DNA of 64,000 nt. Origin: Nitrospira sp. GTDB taxonomy: Bacteria > Nitrospirota > Nitrospiria > Nitrospirales > Nitrospiraceae. The stretch spans positions 1-64,000 of the forward strand of contig JACOEH010000013.1 in the NCBI GenBank assembly GCA_024998685.1. The letters run 5' to 3'. A model generated the notes under the pieces. It made no database searches. It had not been told where the DNA came from and saw only the letters and a list, made by a program, of their open reading frames with translations. Positions 26,428 through 34,290 of the stretch are shown here, one piece after another. Position 1 is the first letter of the stretch. Every line of letters begins with the position of its first letter. The position numbers and the translations under genes were made by a program.

Positions 26428-28136
26428 GTGCCCCACCGCTTAGGGTCGGAACGTGGGTCGACGCGGCGCTCTTGCTGCTTGTGTTCGGATTATCGATGTC
26501 GGGTGGTTGCGTCGAAGGCCGGGTCAGCGTGCCACCGCCTATGGTCTCCGGCCCGACGCCCGCATGCCCGCCGAGCCTCGTCGCCAATGGCCACGACTAC
26601 CACGGATTGGCGCTCACGCTGTGCAGCTTCAGTGGACAGGATTTGACGAACGCGAATTTCAACGGCGCGACCTTGACCGGCGTCGTCTTCATCAAGACCA
26701 ACCTCACCGGCGCGGACTTCAGTGGCGCCACCTTCGCCGACAGCGGCAACGCATCGCTGCCGACCGACTTCAGTTTCGCCAACCTGACCAACGCAAAACT
26801 CATCGGCGCCAAGTTCAACGGCACGACATACCTCACGTATACCACGCTGACCTGCGCCGATTTTTCGCACACGGATATCAACACCGGCAACGCAATTTTC
26901 GGCGACTCCCCGCTGACCATCGACACAACCCAGAGCTGCCGAACGAAGTTTCAGAACACGACCATGAACTGTGAGTTCGTGGCGCAATGGAATCGGCTCG
27001 ATTTGAACGGCGCGCAGATCGCCGCCTGTACAAGCCAACTCCAAACGGCGGCCGGGCAGCCGGGGCACGATTTTTCCGGCGGGATCTACGCCGGTGTCGT
27101 CTTCGATAATCTTGATCTGACGGCCAGCACATGGACCGGCGCCGTGCTGGAACACACGAGTTTCCAGGGCGTCACACTCGATAACGCGACGGGATTGAGC
27201 GGTACAATCGCGGCGCCCTCACGGCTGTCTGCGGTGAAATTCAACAAGGCCAGCGTGCAAAATGTCGACCTGAGCAATGCCCAGTTGTATGGCGCACAGT
27301 TCACCAATGCCAACCTGACCAACTCGAACCTTGCCGGGTCGTTTCTGTCCGCTAATACCGCCGCAACGCCCCCGATCGAAACGGCGGCGGCGTTCGATGG
27401 CGCCCACCTCAAGAATGTCAACTTGGCCAATGCCAAGTTGCAGGGGGCATCGTTCCAGTTCACGAGCTTCTATGGCTCATTCGGCGGTGCGACGCCGACG
27501 TTTCCCTGCAAGACCGATTGCGCGACGGCCTCCGGCGCGGACCTGACCGGAGCCAACTTCTCCAACGCTTATCTGTTCGGCGTAGATTTTACCGGCGATA
27601 CTACGACGATCAACGGCACACAGTTCGGGTCGGCAATCCTGACCGGCGCAAGTTTCGCCGGCGCGCAATTCCAGGTGAAAGGTGGAGCGGCTCCCGACTT
27701 CACCAAGGCCCTTCTACAGGGCGCGATCTTTGATGGCAACGCCAACCTGGTCGATACAAGCCTCCTGAATGCGTTTGTGGATTTCGGCGCGGCAACCAAT
27801 CCCAATCAGGGAAACATCCTCTACCTGCTGTTGAGCGCCGACTACACCGGGTTCAAAGGCTGGTCGGGCCAGAGCACCCCCTGTGTGCAGGCGGCCTATG
27901 GTGTTTTTTCTTCCGTACCTTCCACCGTCTCGATGACCTGTCCAAACGGCAATTCCACAGTCTGTGGCGCGGGCAAGCCGGCGCCGAATGCGAATGCCGA
28001 TTGGAAGGGTGGAATCGCGATGGCCGGCAACCAGCCGGTGGCCGGCTGGTACCTTGCCGACGCCACATACGACAAGGCGCCGAGCGACCAACGTGTGATT
28101 TGCAAAAACAACGCGGCGGTGGACACTAAGTGGTGA
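26424..28136 (+). CDS. secreted pentapeptide-repeat protein
   Basis: The product is about 570 residues. The frame is open far upstream, but coding starts at or near TTG 26424 (overlapping the previous stop, TTGA) or GTG 26412, because upstream sequence is a shadow of the lipoprotein gene. An N-terminal signal (DAALLLLVFGLSMSGGC) is followed by many A(D/N)Lxx pentapeptides (DLTNANFNGATLTGVVFIKTNLTGADFSGATF) forming a right-handed quadrilateral helix over residues about 60-460. The last 100 residues include CVQAAYGVFSSV and paired cysteines. Function unknown. Confidence 0.7.
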   Translation: MSAPPLRVGTWVDAALLLLVFGLSMSGGCVEGRVSVPPPMVSGPTPACPPSLVANGHDYHGLALTLCSFSGQDLTNANFNGATLTGVVFIKTNLTGADFSGATFADSGNASLPTDFSFANLTNAKLIGAKFNGTTYLTYTTLTCADFSHTDINTGNAIFGDSPLTIDTTQSCRTKFQNTTMNCEFVAQWNRLDLNGAQIAACTSQLQTAAGQPGHDFSGGIYAGVVFDNLDLTASTWTGAVLEHTSFQGVTLDNATGLSGTIAAPSRLSAVKFNKASVQNVDLSNAQLYGAQFTNANLTNSNLAGSFLSANTAATPPIETAAAFDGAHLKNVNLANAKLQGASFQFTSFYGSFGGATPTFPCKTDCATASGADLTGANFSNAYLFGVDFTGDTTTINGTQFGSAILTGASFAGAQFQVKGGAAPDFTKALLQGAIFDGNANLVDTSLLNAFVDFGAATNPNQGNILYLLLSADYTGFKGWSGQSTPCVQAAYGVFSSVPSTVSMTCPNGNSTVCGAGKPAPNANADWKGGIAMAGNQPVAGWYLADATYDKAPSDQRVICKNNAAVDTKW

Positions 28137-28203
28137 TGCAGAGCCGACAATGGCCGGCATTCAAATAGACCTTTGGTAACCGCATCGGAGAAGGAGTCTC
28201 ATC

Positions 28204-31200
28204 ATGGCAAAGAGCGGTAGGCGGAGTGACAAGAAACCGACCCAGCGCAACGATAAACGTAGCCTGCCGGGCCGTAAGGAATGGCGAGCAAATACTCACC
28301 GAGACATGACACGCCGGCAATTTCTCACGCGAACCGCGGCAGCGGGGATGGTGCTGGCGGCGCCGTCGTTATTCGAGAGCTGTCGGAATGTCACTATCAG
28401 CCAACGACCACCCCAACCCAAGGAACAACGCACACTATTCTTCAATCTATCGCACGAAAATCACGCCGGGAAAACCTACTTTCTGACCGGCGGGGGGCAG
28501 CGCTACACGCTCACCAAAGTGACCGATCGACCGGAGGTCTTGCGCCAAGCGCGACAGTCCAATGCGTTTCTGCGGGCCGTGCCGGACAGCCGGATCACCC
28601 ATCACGTCGAAAATGCGATGTTCGCCACCGACACGGTGACCTTGTGTTACGTAAGCGCCGATATCAATACGCAAGCCGGCACCTGGTCGATGTCGGCCGT
28701 GCAGCTCTATATTCCATCTACCGGCGCGGCGCAGGCCTATACGCAGGCCCGTAAGTCCACGCCCACCGGCCCGCTGCCGCTCTCCGCCAAACGCAAGTAC
28801 TATGGAATCGCACCGGCGCAGACCGAGCAAGACCTGCGAGAGGAACGCGATCTGCTTGATCCCGTGAGCCATGCCGCGACCATGGTGGGTTGCCATCCGG
28901 ACCTGATGAGCCTCGATCCCAGTTCGGCCCATACCGTCTACTCGAACCATGTCGACCGTAGTATCGATATAGTTCTGTTGAGCGGAAAGCTGAGTCAGCC
29001 GCAGTACGGGCCGGCGATGCCGCAGCAGACCCCGGGCCGGCCCAACGCGACCGGCTGGGGCACGCTCCAGCCCGTGCCGGGTGACGGCGGCATGCCGCTC
29101 AAAAACCAAACAGGCAAGCATGCGGGCAGGATTCAATATCAGCCGAGCCTGCACCCGGATCTGCGCGCGTTGGCCAGATCGGCGATGAATGCCACCGTGC
29201 CCGGCGTCAAGGACGACACTTCCCTGGGCGCTGACGCCACGGGCCTAAAGCCCGCCGGCCCGAACGACCCACCGAACCTCGCGCTTACCGGCGCGATGTG
29301 GCTGCGCCACGACGGGTTGACCAAGGTCGATCAGAGCCTGGGGCAGCCGATCGGAGACGCCGATCTCACGATGGTCTTGAAGCAGCAGAATGGACAGGTC
29401 GGCTACCAGATTCAGGCCGGCACCACGCAAAGCGGCGCGGTCGTCAAGGTGTCGCTCACCTTGCTCAACTTCTTTTTGGAGTTTCGAGGCGTCTGGCTAC
29501 AGTTTCTCGACGGCGACGACCTGCTGACACTCGCCAAGATTCCGGAGTACGTAAACGGCACGATTATCGCCAACCGTGATAAAAGCCTGGACACTGCCAC
29601 CGAGATGTTCGTCTCGGTCATCGGGCCGGTCTTCACGGTGATGGCGATCCCAACCGCGCCTGGCTTTATTCAGCCGAGCTTCACCGTTCCCGCTTCCGCG
29701 ACCACGGTGCGCATCCTATCCAGCACCCTTTCCTTTCAGGGTGGCAATACTTACCCCGAGACGGTGCTGCCAGGCGCCATCATGACGGGCGTCTTCAACT
29801 ACGGCGTGACGGCACTGCTGGCTGCCGCGGGCGGCGGGAGCTTCATTCCGGCGCTATACAAAGCCGTGGTCATCCCGTTCCTGCAAACGCTCACGCTCGA
29901 ACTGATCACCATCATCAGCACGGCGTTGAACCCGAGCAGCCCCGGTTCGCTCGTCGGAATGCTCATCACTCCCGGCTTCTGGGAAGGACAAGCCCTGGTG
30001 GTGGCGAAGGTGCTGGTCACGAAGGGGGTCGGCGACGGCATGAAAGCACTGGTGGCATGGATCTGGGGGCAGATCGGGCAAGATGCAGCGGAGGATGCGA
30101 TTCCGGTCGCCGGTGAGATCATGCAGGCGCTCTCGATCGCCGTGGGCGTCATCAGTCTCGCCGAGACCTCGGCCGAGCTTGCCTTAACGCCGTGGACCTA
30201 CATCGACGACCTGGTCTTCACCCATGACTTGAGCGTCACCATCCTCAAAGATTCGGGAGACCCGAATGCGAATCCGCCGGACCCCGGCGACGATACCTTT
30301 CCCAAGGCAGCGAACAGCTACAGGGTCACCGCGATGTTCGACGACGGCACGCCGTACGTGCAGACCTTCCCGCTCGTTGCTCCGGTACCTTCCACCTTGC
30401 CACCGGTGGTCTTCAGCAAGGTGCCGCTCGGCGGCAACGTCAACGTCTCGGTTGCCTTCGTGCAGAAAGCGATCGTGCCGGGTCAGCCGGACATCCTGCT
30501 CGGCAAAGGGACCACCGGCCTGATTCCCAATACCGCCACCACCGCCCCGACCTTCGCCATCGAGGAGCTGAAGTTCCCGATCAGCTCGAACACCGTTTAT
30601 CAGCACCGGCAGAAGACCACACTCGATGCGAACGGTAACCATCTATGGGCGGCCGGGCCAGCACCGACCGCGAATCTCGGCAACACCAGTTGCGGCGGGG
30701 CCGGCACAGTGTGCGGCTATCGTGGCATCTCGGTGCGCCAGGGCACCGGCAGTGTGCACGGCTACGTGGGGTACGCATGGCAGTCCCAGAACAGCGACCC
30801 GAGCAAGGCGCCAAGCTGCGTGGGGGGCGGCATCGGCCAGCTCGACCAGGTGGCCAACCTCAATACCGACTCAGGCAACGACGGCGCCAATGCGCAGCAG
30901 GGCTACGTCAACGGCGCCTGCGGCATCGGCGGGACCGGCGTCAAGGTCGCGTATAATTTATTGACCCATGGCGCAGCCAACTTCTATCTCGATACGACCG
31001 ACCCCAATGTGCCGATGGTGCGCCAGGTCACGCTGGAGCCCACACCGGCGTTCACGAGTCCTCTGTCCGGCCAGGCCTGGGGCGTGCTCAATTTCAAGTC
31101 GGATTCGCTGCTGCTGCACCCGGCCGGCCATCTGGTGAGCATCAACAACGTGAATCACAAGATTGAGACGCACCGGATTCCCGCCGCCGCCAAGACGGAT

Positions 31201-31722
31201 GCCGACGCGAAGGTCCAACTCATCGCACAGGTCAAATCCGGCAAGGGCTCGCGTCCAGGGTTGATCGACTCACCTGTCGCGTCCGCCATTTCGCCGGACG
31301 GCGTCATTCTGATATTGGAGGCCGGCAACAACCGCATTCAGGCCTTCGACCTGGGCGCCAATCCGGTGCGCCACTTCACCAAGCAATCGTCGCCGTACAG
31401 CCTCACATTCAGTGCGACCGACCCGGCCCAGGGCTGGCAATATCTTGATCTCGCGGTGGAATACACCGGCTACCTATACGTGCTGTCCTACAATCAGAAT
31501 TCATTCACGTACCGGCTGGATATCTATCATCCCGAACAGACCGACACCAACCCGATTTCGACGACGCAGAATATCAATGCGGCACGGTTGACCGTCGACT
31601 TCTGGCGCAGCGTCTACACGCTGAATTACGAAGTGTTGCAGTTGCCGGGCGGAGCCGCCGCCGGCCTCACCGAACCGTCGGTCAGCTTGTGGACACCGTG
31701 CAATGTGGGCCAGACGTGTTGA
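28204..31722 (+). CDS. large Tat-exported protein of unknown function
   Basis: This 1172-residue protein has a twin-arginine signal TRRQFL at residues 36-41 followed by TAAAGMVLAAPSLFESC. A middle region (about 400-680) contains long hydrophobic stretches such as SLTLLNFFLEFRGVWLQFLDGDDLL and FIPALYKAVVIPFLQTLTLELITIIST. The C-terminal third has repeat-like segments and an NHL-like end (SPVASAISPDGVILILEAGNNRIQAFDLGANPVRHF). I recognise no full-length family. It follows two other secreted genes and is probably cotranscribed with them. Confidence 0.7.
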   Translation: MAKSGRRSDKKPTQRNDKRSLPGRKEWRANTHRDMTRRQFLTRTAAAGMVLAAPSLFESCRNVTISQRPPQPKEQRTLFFNLSHENHAGKTYFLTGGGQRYTLTKVTDRPEVLRQARQSNAFLRAVPDSRITHHVENAMFATDTVTLCYVSADINTQAGTWSMSAVQLYIPSTGAAQAYTQARKSTPTGPLPLSAKRKYYGIAPAQTEQDLREERDLLDPVSHAATMVGCHPDLMSLDPSSAHTVYSNHVDRSIDIVLLSGKLSQPQYGPAMPQQTPGRPNATGWGTLQPVPGDGGMPLKNQTGKHAGRIQYQPSLHPDLRALARSAMNATVPGVKDDTSLGADATGLKPAGPNDPPNLALTGAMWLRHDGLTKVDQSLGQPIGDADLTMVLKQQNGQVGYQIQAGTTQSGAVVKVSLTLLNFFLEFRGVWLQFLDGDDLLTLAKIPEYVNGTIIANRDKSLDTATEMFVSVIGPVFTVMAIPTAPGFIQPSFTVPASATTVRILSSTLSFQGGNTYPETVLPGAIMTGVFNYGVTALLAAAGGGSFIPALYKAVVIPFLQTLTLELITIISTALNPSSPGSLVGMLITPGFWEGQALVVAKVLVTKGVGDGMKALVAWIWGQIGQDAAEDAIPVAGEIMQALSIAVGVISLAETSAELALTPWTYIDDLVFTHDLSVTILKDSGDPNANPPDPGDDTFPKAANSYRVTAMFDDGTPYVQTFPLVAPVPSTLPPVVFSKVPLGGNVNVSVAFVQKAIVPGQPDILLGKGTTGLIPNTATTAPTFAIEELKFPISSNTVYQHRQKTTLDANGNHLWAAGPAPTANLGNTSCGGAGTVCGYRGISVRQGTGSVHGYVGYAWQSQNSDPSKAPSCVGGGIGQLDQVANLNTDSGNDGANAQQGYVNGACGIGGTGVKVAYNLLTHGAANFYLDTTDPNVPMVRQVTLEPTPAFTSPLSGQAWGVLNFKSDSLLLHPAGHLVSINNVNHKIETHRIPAAAKTDADAKVQLIAQVKSGKGSRPGLIDSPVASAISPDGVILILEAGNNRIQAFDLGANPVRHFTKQSSPYSLTFSATDPAQGWQYLDLAVEYTGYLYVLSYNQNSFTYRLDIYHPEQTDTNPISTTQNINAARLTVDFWRSVYTLNYEVLQLPGGAAAGLTEPSVSLWTPCNVGQTC

Positions 31723-31918
31723 TCGGTTCGCCGATCACTGGGAGAGGAAGTCCGACAGGCGCGAACTCGTGGGACTCATCCACAATCCTGTGCAGAGGCG
31801 CTCCTGTGAGAACACTTTCCATGATTTCCCCGCCGCATTGGCTCGCCCCAATCCTACGGACTTTGCCCATGGACTTTGCTATGCTTGCCTACGACACACA
31901 GGTGAGGGCTTTAAGATA

Positions 31919-32557
31919 ATGAACCGGGTACGAATCTGTTGCCTCGCCGCGGCTTCGGCCATCGCCATGGAGCCGGTGTGCGGCCTCGCCGGATCACTAG
32001 ACCATTTGACCGATCTGACCGGACGCGTACAGGCCGTCGTGACATTGAAGAGCCGCGATAACTTCACCAGCGAATATCGCTACGACGTAATCGTCAGGAA
32101 CCTCTCGCCCGACGCAATCGTCGGCGACTCACTGGTCATCGTGCTGGACAAAATCACCAACTTGGCCGGGGACGACCGAGAGGGGCTCACGGGAGAATCT
32201 TTCCTGAAACGATTCGACGTGCTGGATCAAGACGGCCAAACCGACGACGAGAAACCATATTTCCGAGTTCCCGCCGGAACTTCCCCTGACCTCGTACCGC
32301 AAACCGATAGTCTTCCTGTCGTGGTCCGAATCAGGAATCGGGATTATGTGGCGGTCTTCACTCCCTCGTTCAAAGTTTTTGGACAGAAGCGGCCCCCGCC
32401 GGAGGCAAAGCGGGCGGAGCCGTCGATATCTTCCACACCTCCTGCTCCTGGACAGTCGGCAGCAGCCAATCGCAATGCGGTCGAGAAGCTGATTCAACTG
32501 CTGATCAAAAAAGGCGTCTTGACTGAAGAAGAGTGGCGCAAGGCGAATCAGCCATGA
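31919..32557 (+). CDS. exported protein of unknown function
   Basis: This 212-residue protein starts at ATG 31919, with a ggtgaggg site about 12 bases upstream; a longer frame to 31703 has no support. A signal peptide (ICCLAAASAIAMEPVCGLAG) is followed by a beta-rich domain (TGRVQAVVTLKSRDNFTSEYRYDVIVRNLSPDAIVGDSLVIVLDKI). The C-terminal end is a short helical module, EKLIQLLIKKGVLTEEEWRKA, of a type often found at ends of porin or exported proteins. Its stop overlaps the HIT gene start. Confidence 0.65.
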   Translation: MNRVRICCLAAASAIAMEPVCGLAGSLDHLTDLTGRVQAVVTLKSRDNFTSEYRYDVIVRNLSPDAIVGDSLVIVLDKITNLAGDDREGLTGESFLKRFDVLDQDGQTDDEKPYFRVPAGTSPDLVPQTDSLPVVVRIRNRDYVAVFTPSFKVFGQKRPPPEAKRAEPSISSTPPAPGQSAAANRNAVEKLIQLLIKKGVLTEEEWRKANQP

Positions 32558-32979
32558 CGGATGCGTGCATGGCGTGCCGGAGAACTTGGCCGAGAGAGGA
32601 CCATTTCATCGCAGACCTCGGATTGTCGAAAGCCTATCTCCATGATGACCAATTTTTTCCCGGCTGGACCGTTCTGGTCTTCCAACGTCACGCCACCGAA
32701 TTATTCCAACTCGCGCCAACCGAACGTTTTCAACTGATCGAAGAAGTCAACCGTGTGGCCAAAACTGTAGCCGAGATTTACCAGGCTCAGAAGATCAACT
32801 ACGAACTCCTCGGGAACCAACTCCCTCATATCCATTGGCATATCATTCCTCGTCCAGCGAACGATCCGGCTCCTCTGGAACCGGTCTGGCGGGTACCGCA
32901 CAGTCCTCTTCTCTTGACGGGCGCAGCGCTTCATGAAGCCATTGACCGCCTAGCACACCTCCTTCGCATGGCCCGGTGA
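32554..32979 (+). CDS. HIT family hydrolase
   Basis: This 141-residue protein starts at ATG 32554 (ATGA overlap with the previous stop). It carries the histidine triad HIHWHIIPR near residue 95 and an N-terminal CMAC pair that may bind zinc. Fold landmarks are FFPGWTVLVFQRHATELFQLAP and LGNQLPHIHWH. HIT proteins hydrolyse or transfer nucleoside monophosphates, for example on AppppA or adenylated peptides. The exact substrate is unknown. The next gene starts 86 bases later. Confidence 0.88.
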   Translation: MTDACMACRRTWPREDHFIADLGLSKAYLHDDQFFPGWTVLVFQRHATELFQLAPTERFQLIEEVNRVAKTVAEIYQAQKINYELLGNQLPHIHWHIIPRPANDPAPLEPVWRVPHSPLLLTGAALHEAIDRLAHLLRMAR

Positions 32980-33065
32980 ACCTGGTCGTTCCGTATTATT
33001 GCGCATGGTATAGATAGTATAATCGTTGACCATCGTGCCTTTCTGTCGAGCGTGAAAGTTTGCCG

Positions 33066-34286
33066 ATGCATCCCAGGTCGATACTGTTGGCCCTCACCGT
33101 CGCCGTGACTGTTTACGCTTCGTCTCTCGCCCGTTCTCATTCACTGAACGAATACAATCTCTCCGACGACGGTAATTCGCCACAGGCGTCCGAGGCGACG
33201 CCCGGACTTGGGTTCAACGAACCAACCGACGCGGTGACGGAGGTCGCATCGCTGCGCCGAACGATCCGTCTCTTACCAAACGACCCGGACTACCGGTTAA
33301 AATTAGCCGGAGCCCTTTCTCGTGTCGGCGATGTGGATGCCGCGGTTGAGGAATGCCGTGCGGCGATTGCATTGCAACCTGATGACGGGAACGCCCATCT
33401 CCAGCTGGGTCTCATGTTCATGGCGAAACAAGAATGGCGGGCCGCCGCTTCCGCTCTGGGAGAGGCGATCCGACTGGAACCGGATCTGACCCACGCGCAC
33501 TACAGCCTGGGAAGCGTCTACTACTCCCTCGGCAATGTGACCGCCGCCGTTCAATCCTATCGACGGACGCTCGAATTGCACCCTCGTTTCTCCGACGCAC
33601 ATTATCGACTCGCGCTGTTGTTGAGAATTGCAGGACGCACGCGAGAAGCCGCGCAGCATCTGGAAACGGCGGCGACCGGTGGGGTGCCTCAGGCCCGATT
33701 GTTCCTCGGCAATGCCTACCAGACCGGGCAGGGCGTCGAGAAAAATCTCGGTTTGGCGATCTTTTGGTGGATGCAAGCCGCCGACCTCGGTCAGCAAACC
33801 GCCGCCGATTCGTTGTCCAAGGTGAGACGCCAAGCGCTTTCCTCGGAATCGACGAAGCAGCGACGCGTGGAATTGCAGAGCGCGTTGCAGAACTACCGCG
33901 ACACCCTATGGAACGATTTTCCCGATATCAGTCGCCCGACTCAACAGCAATCGCTAGGGAAGGTCCTGCTGGAGCAAAACCGTGCAGAAGATGCGGTTCC
34001 GGTACTGTTGAAGGAATGCTTCGCGTTGAGCGAAGAGGCCCACGCAGAACTGGCCACACTCTATGAAACCGGATGGGAACAGTCTCTGAAGCCGTATAAC
34101 AAGAATATTCTGACCTGTTTTGAATCGACGTCGGCTGACGGCTTCGATCAGGCAAAGAAAATCTTGGCTCGTATTTATGCCAAGGGGCTCGGTCTGGATG
34201 CCGACATTCCGAAAGCGAAGGCGCTCATCAAACGCCTCCCCAAACAAGAAACACAATCCTTGATCGAGGAACTAAGGCTCAACTAG
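33066..34286 (+). CDS. exported TPR/Sel1-repeat protein
   Basis: This 406-residue protein has a signal peptide (ILLALTVAVTVYASSLARS). Residues about 65-200 hold TPRs (VEECRAAIALQPDDGNAHLQLGLMF, LGEAIRLEPDLTHAHYSLGSVYYSLGNV, SYRRTLELHPRFSDAHYRLALLLR). Residues about 210-260 are Sel1-like (ARLFLGNAYQTGQGVEKNLGLAIFWWMQAADLG). The C-terminal region ends in LARIYAKGLGLDADIPKAKALIKRLP. It is four bases upstream of the CHASE2-sigma54 activator and likely shares its transcript. It could be a periplasmic partner for that sensor; this is inference. Confidence 0.8.
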   Translation: MHPRSILLALTVAVTVYASSLARSHSLNEYNLSDDGNSPQASEATPGLGFNEPTDAVTEVASLRRTIRLLPNDPDYRLKLAGALSRVGDVDAAVEECRAAIALQPDDGNAHLQLGLMFMAKQEWRAAASALGEAIRLEPDLTHAHYSLGSVYYSLGNVTAAVQSYRRTLELHPRFSDAHYRLALLLRIAGRTREAAQHLETAATGGVPQARLFLGNAYQTGQGVEKNLGLAIFWWMQAADLGQQTAADSLSKVRRQALSSESTKQRRVELQSALQNYRDTLWNDFPDISRPTQQQSLGKVLLEQNRAEDAVPVLLKECFALSEEAHAELATLYETGWEQSLKPYNKNILTCFESTSADGFDQAKKILARIYAKGLGLDADIPKAKALIKRLPKQETQSLIEELRLN

Positions 34287-34290
34287 TCGT

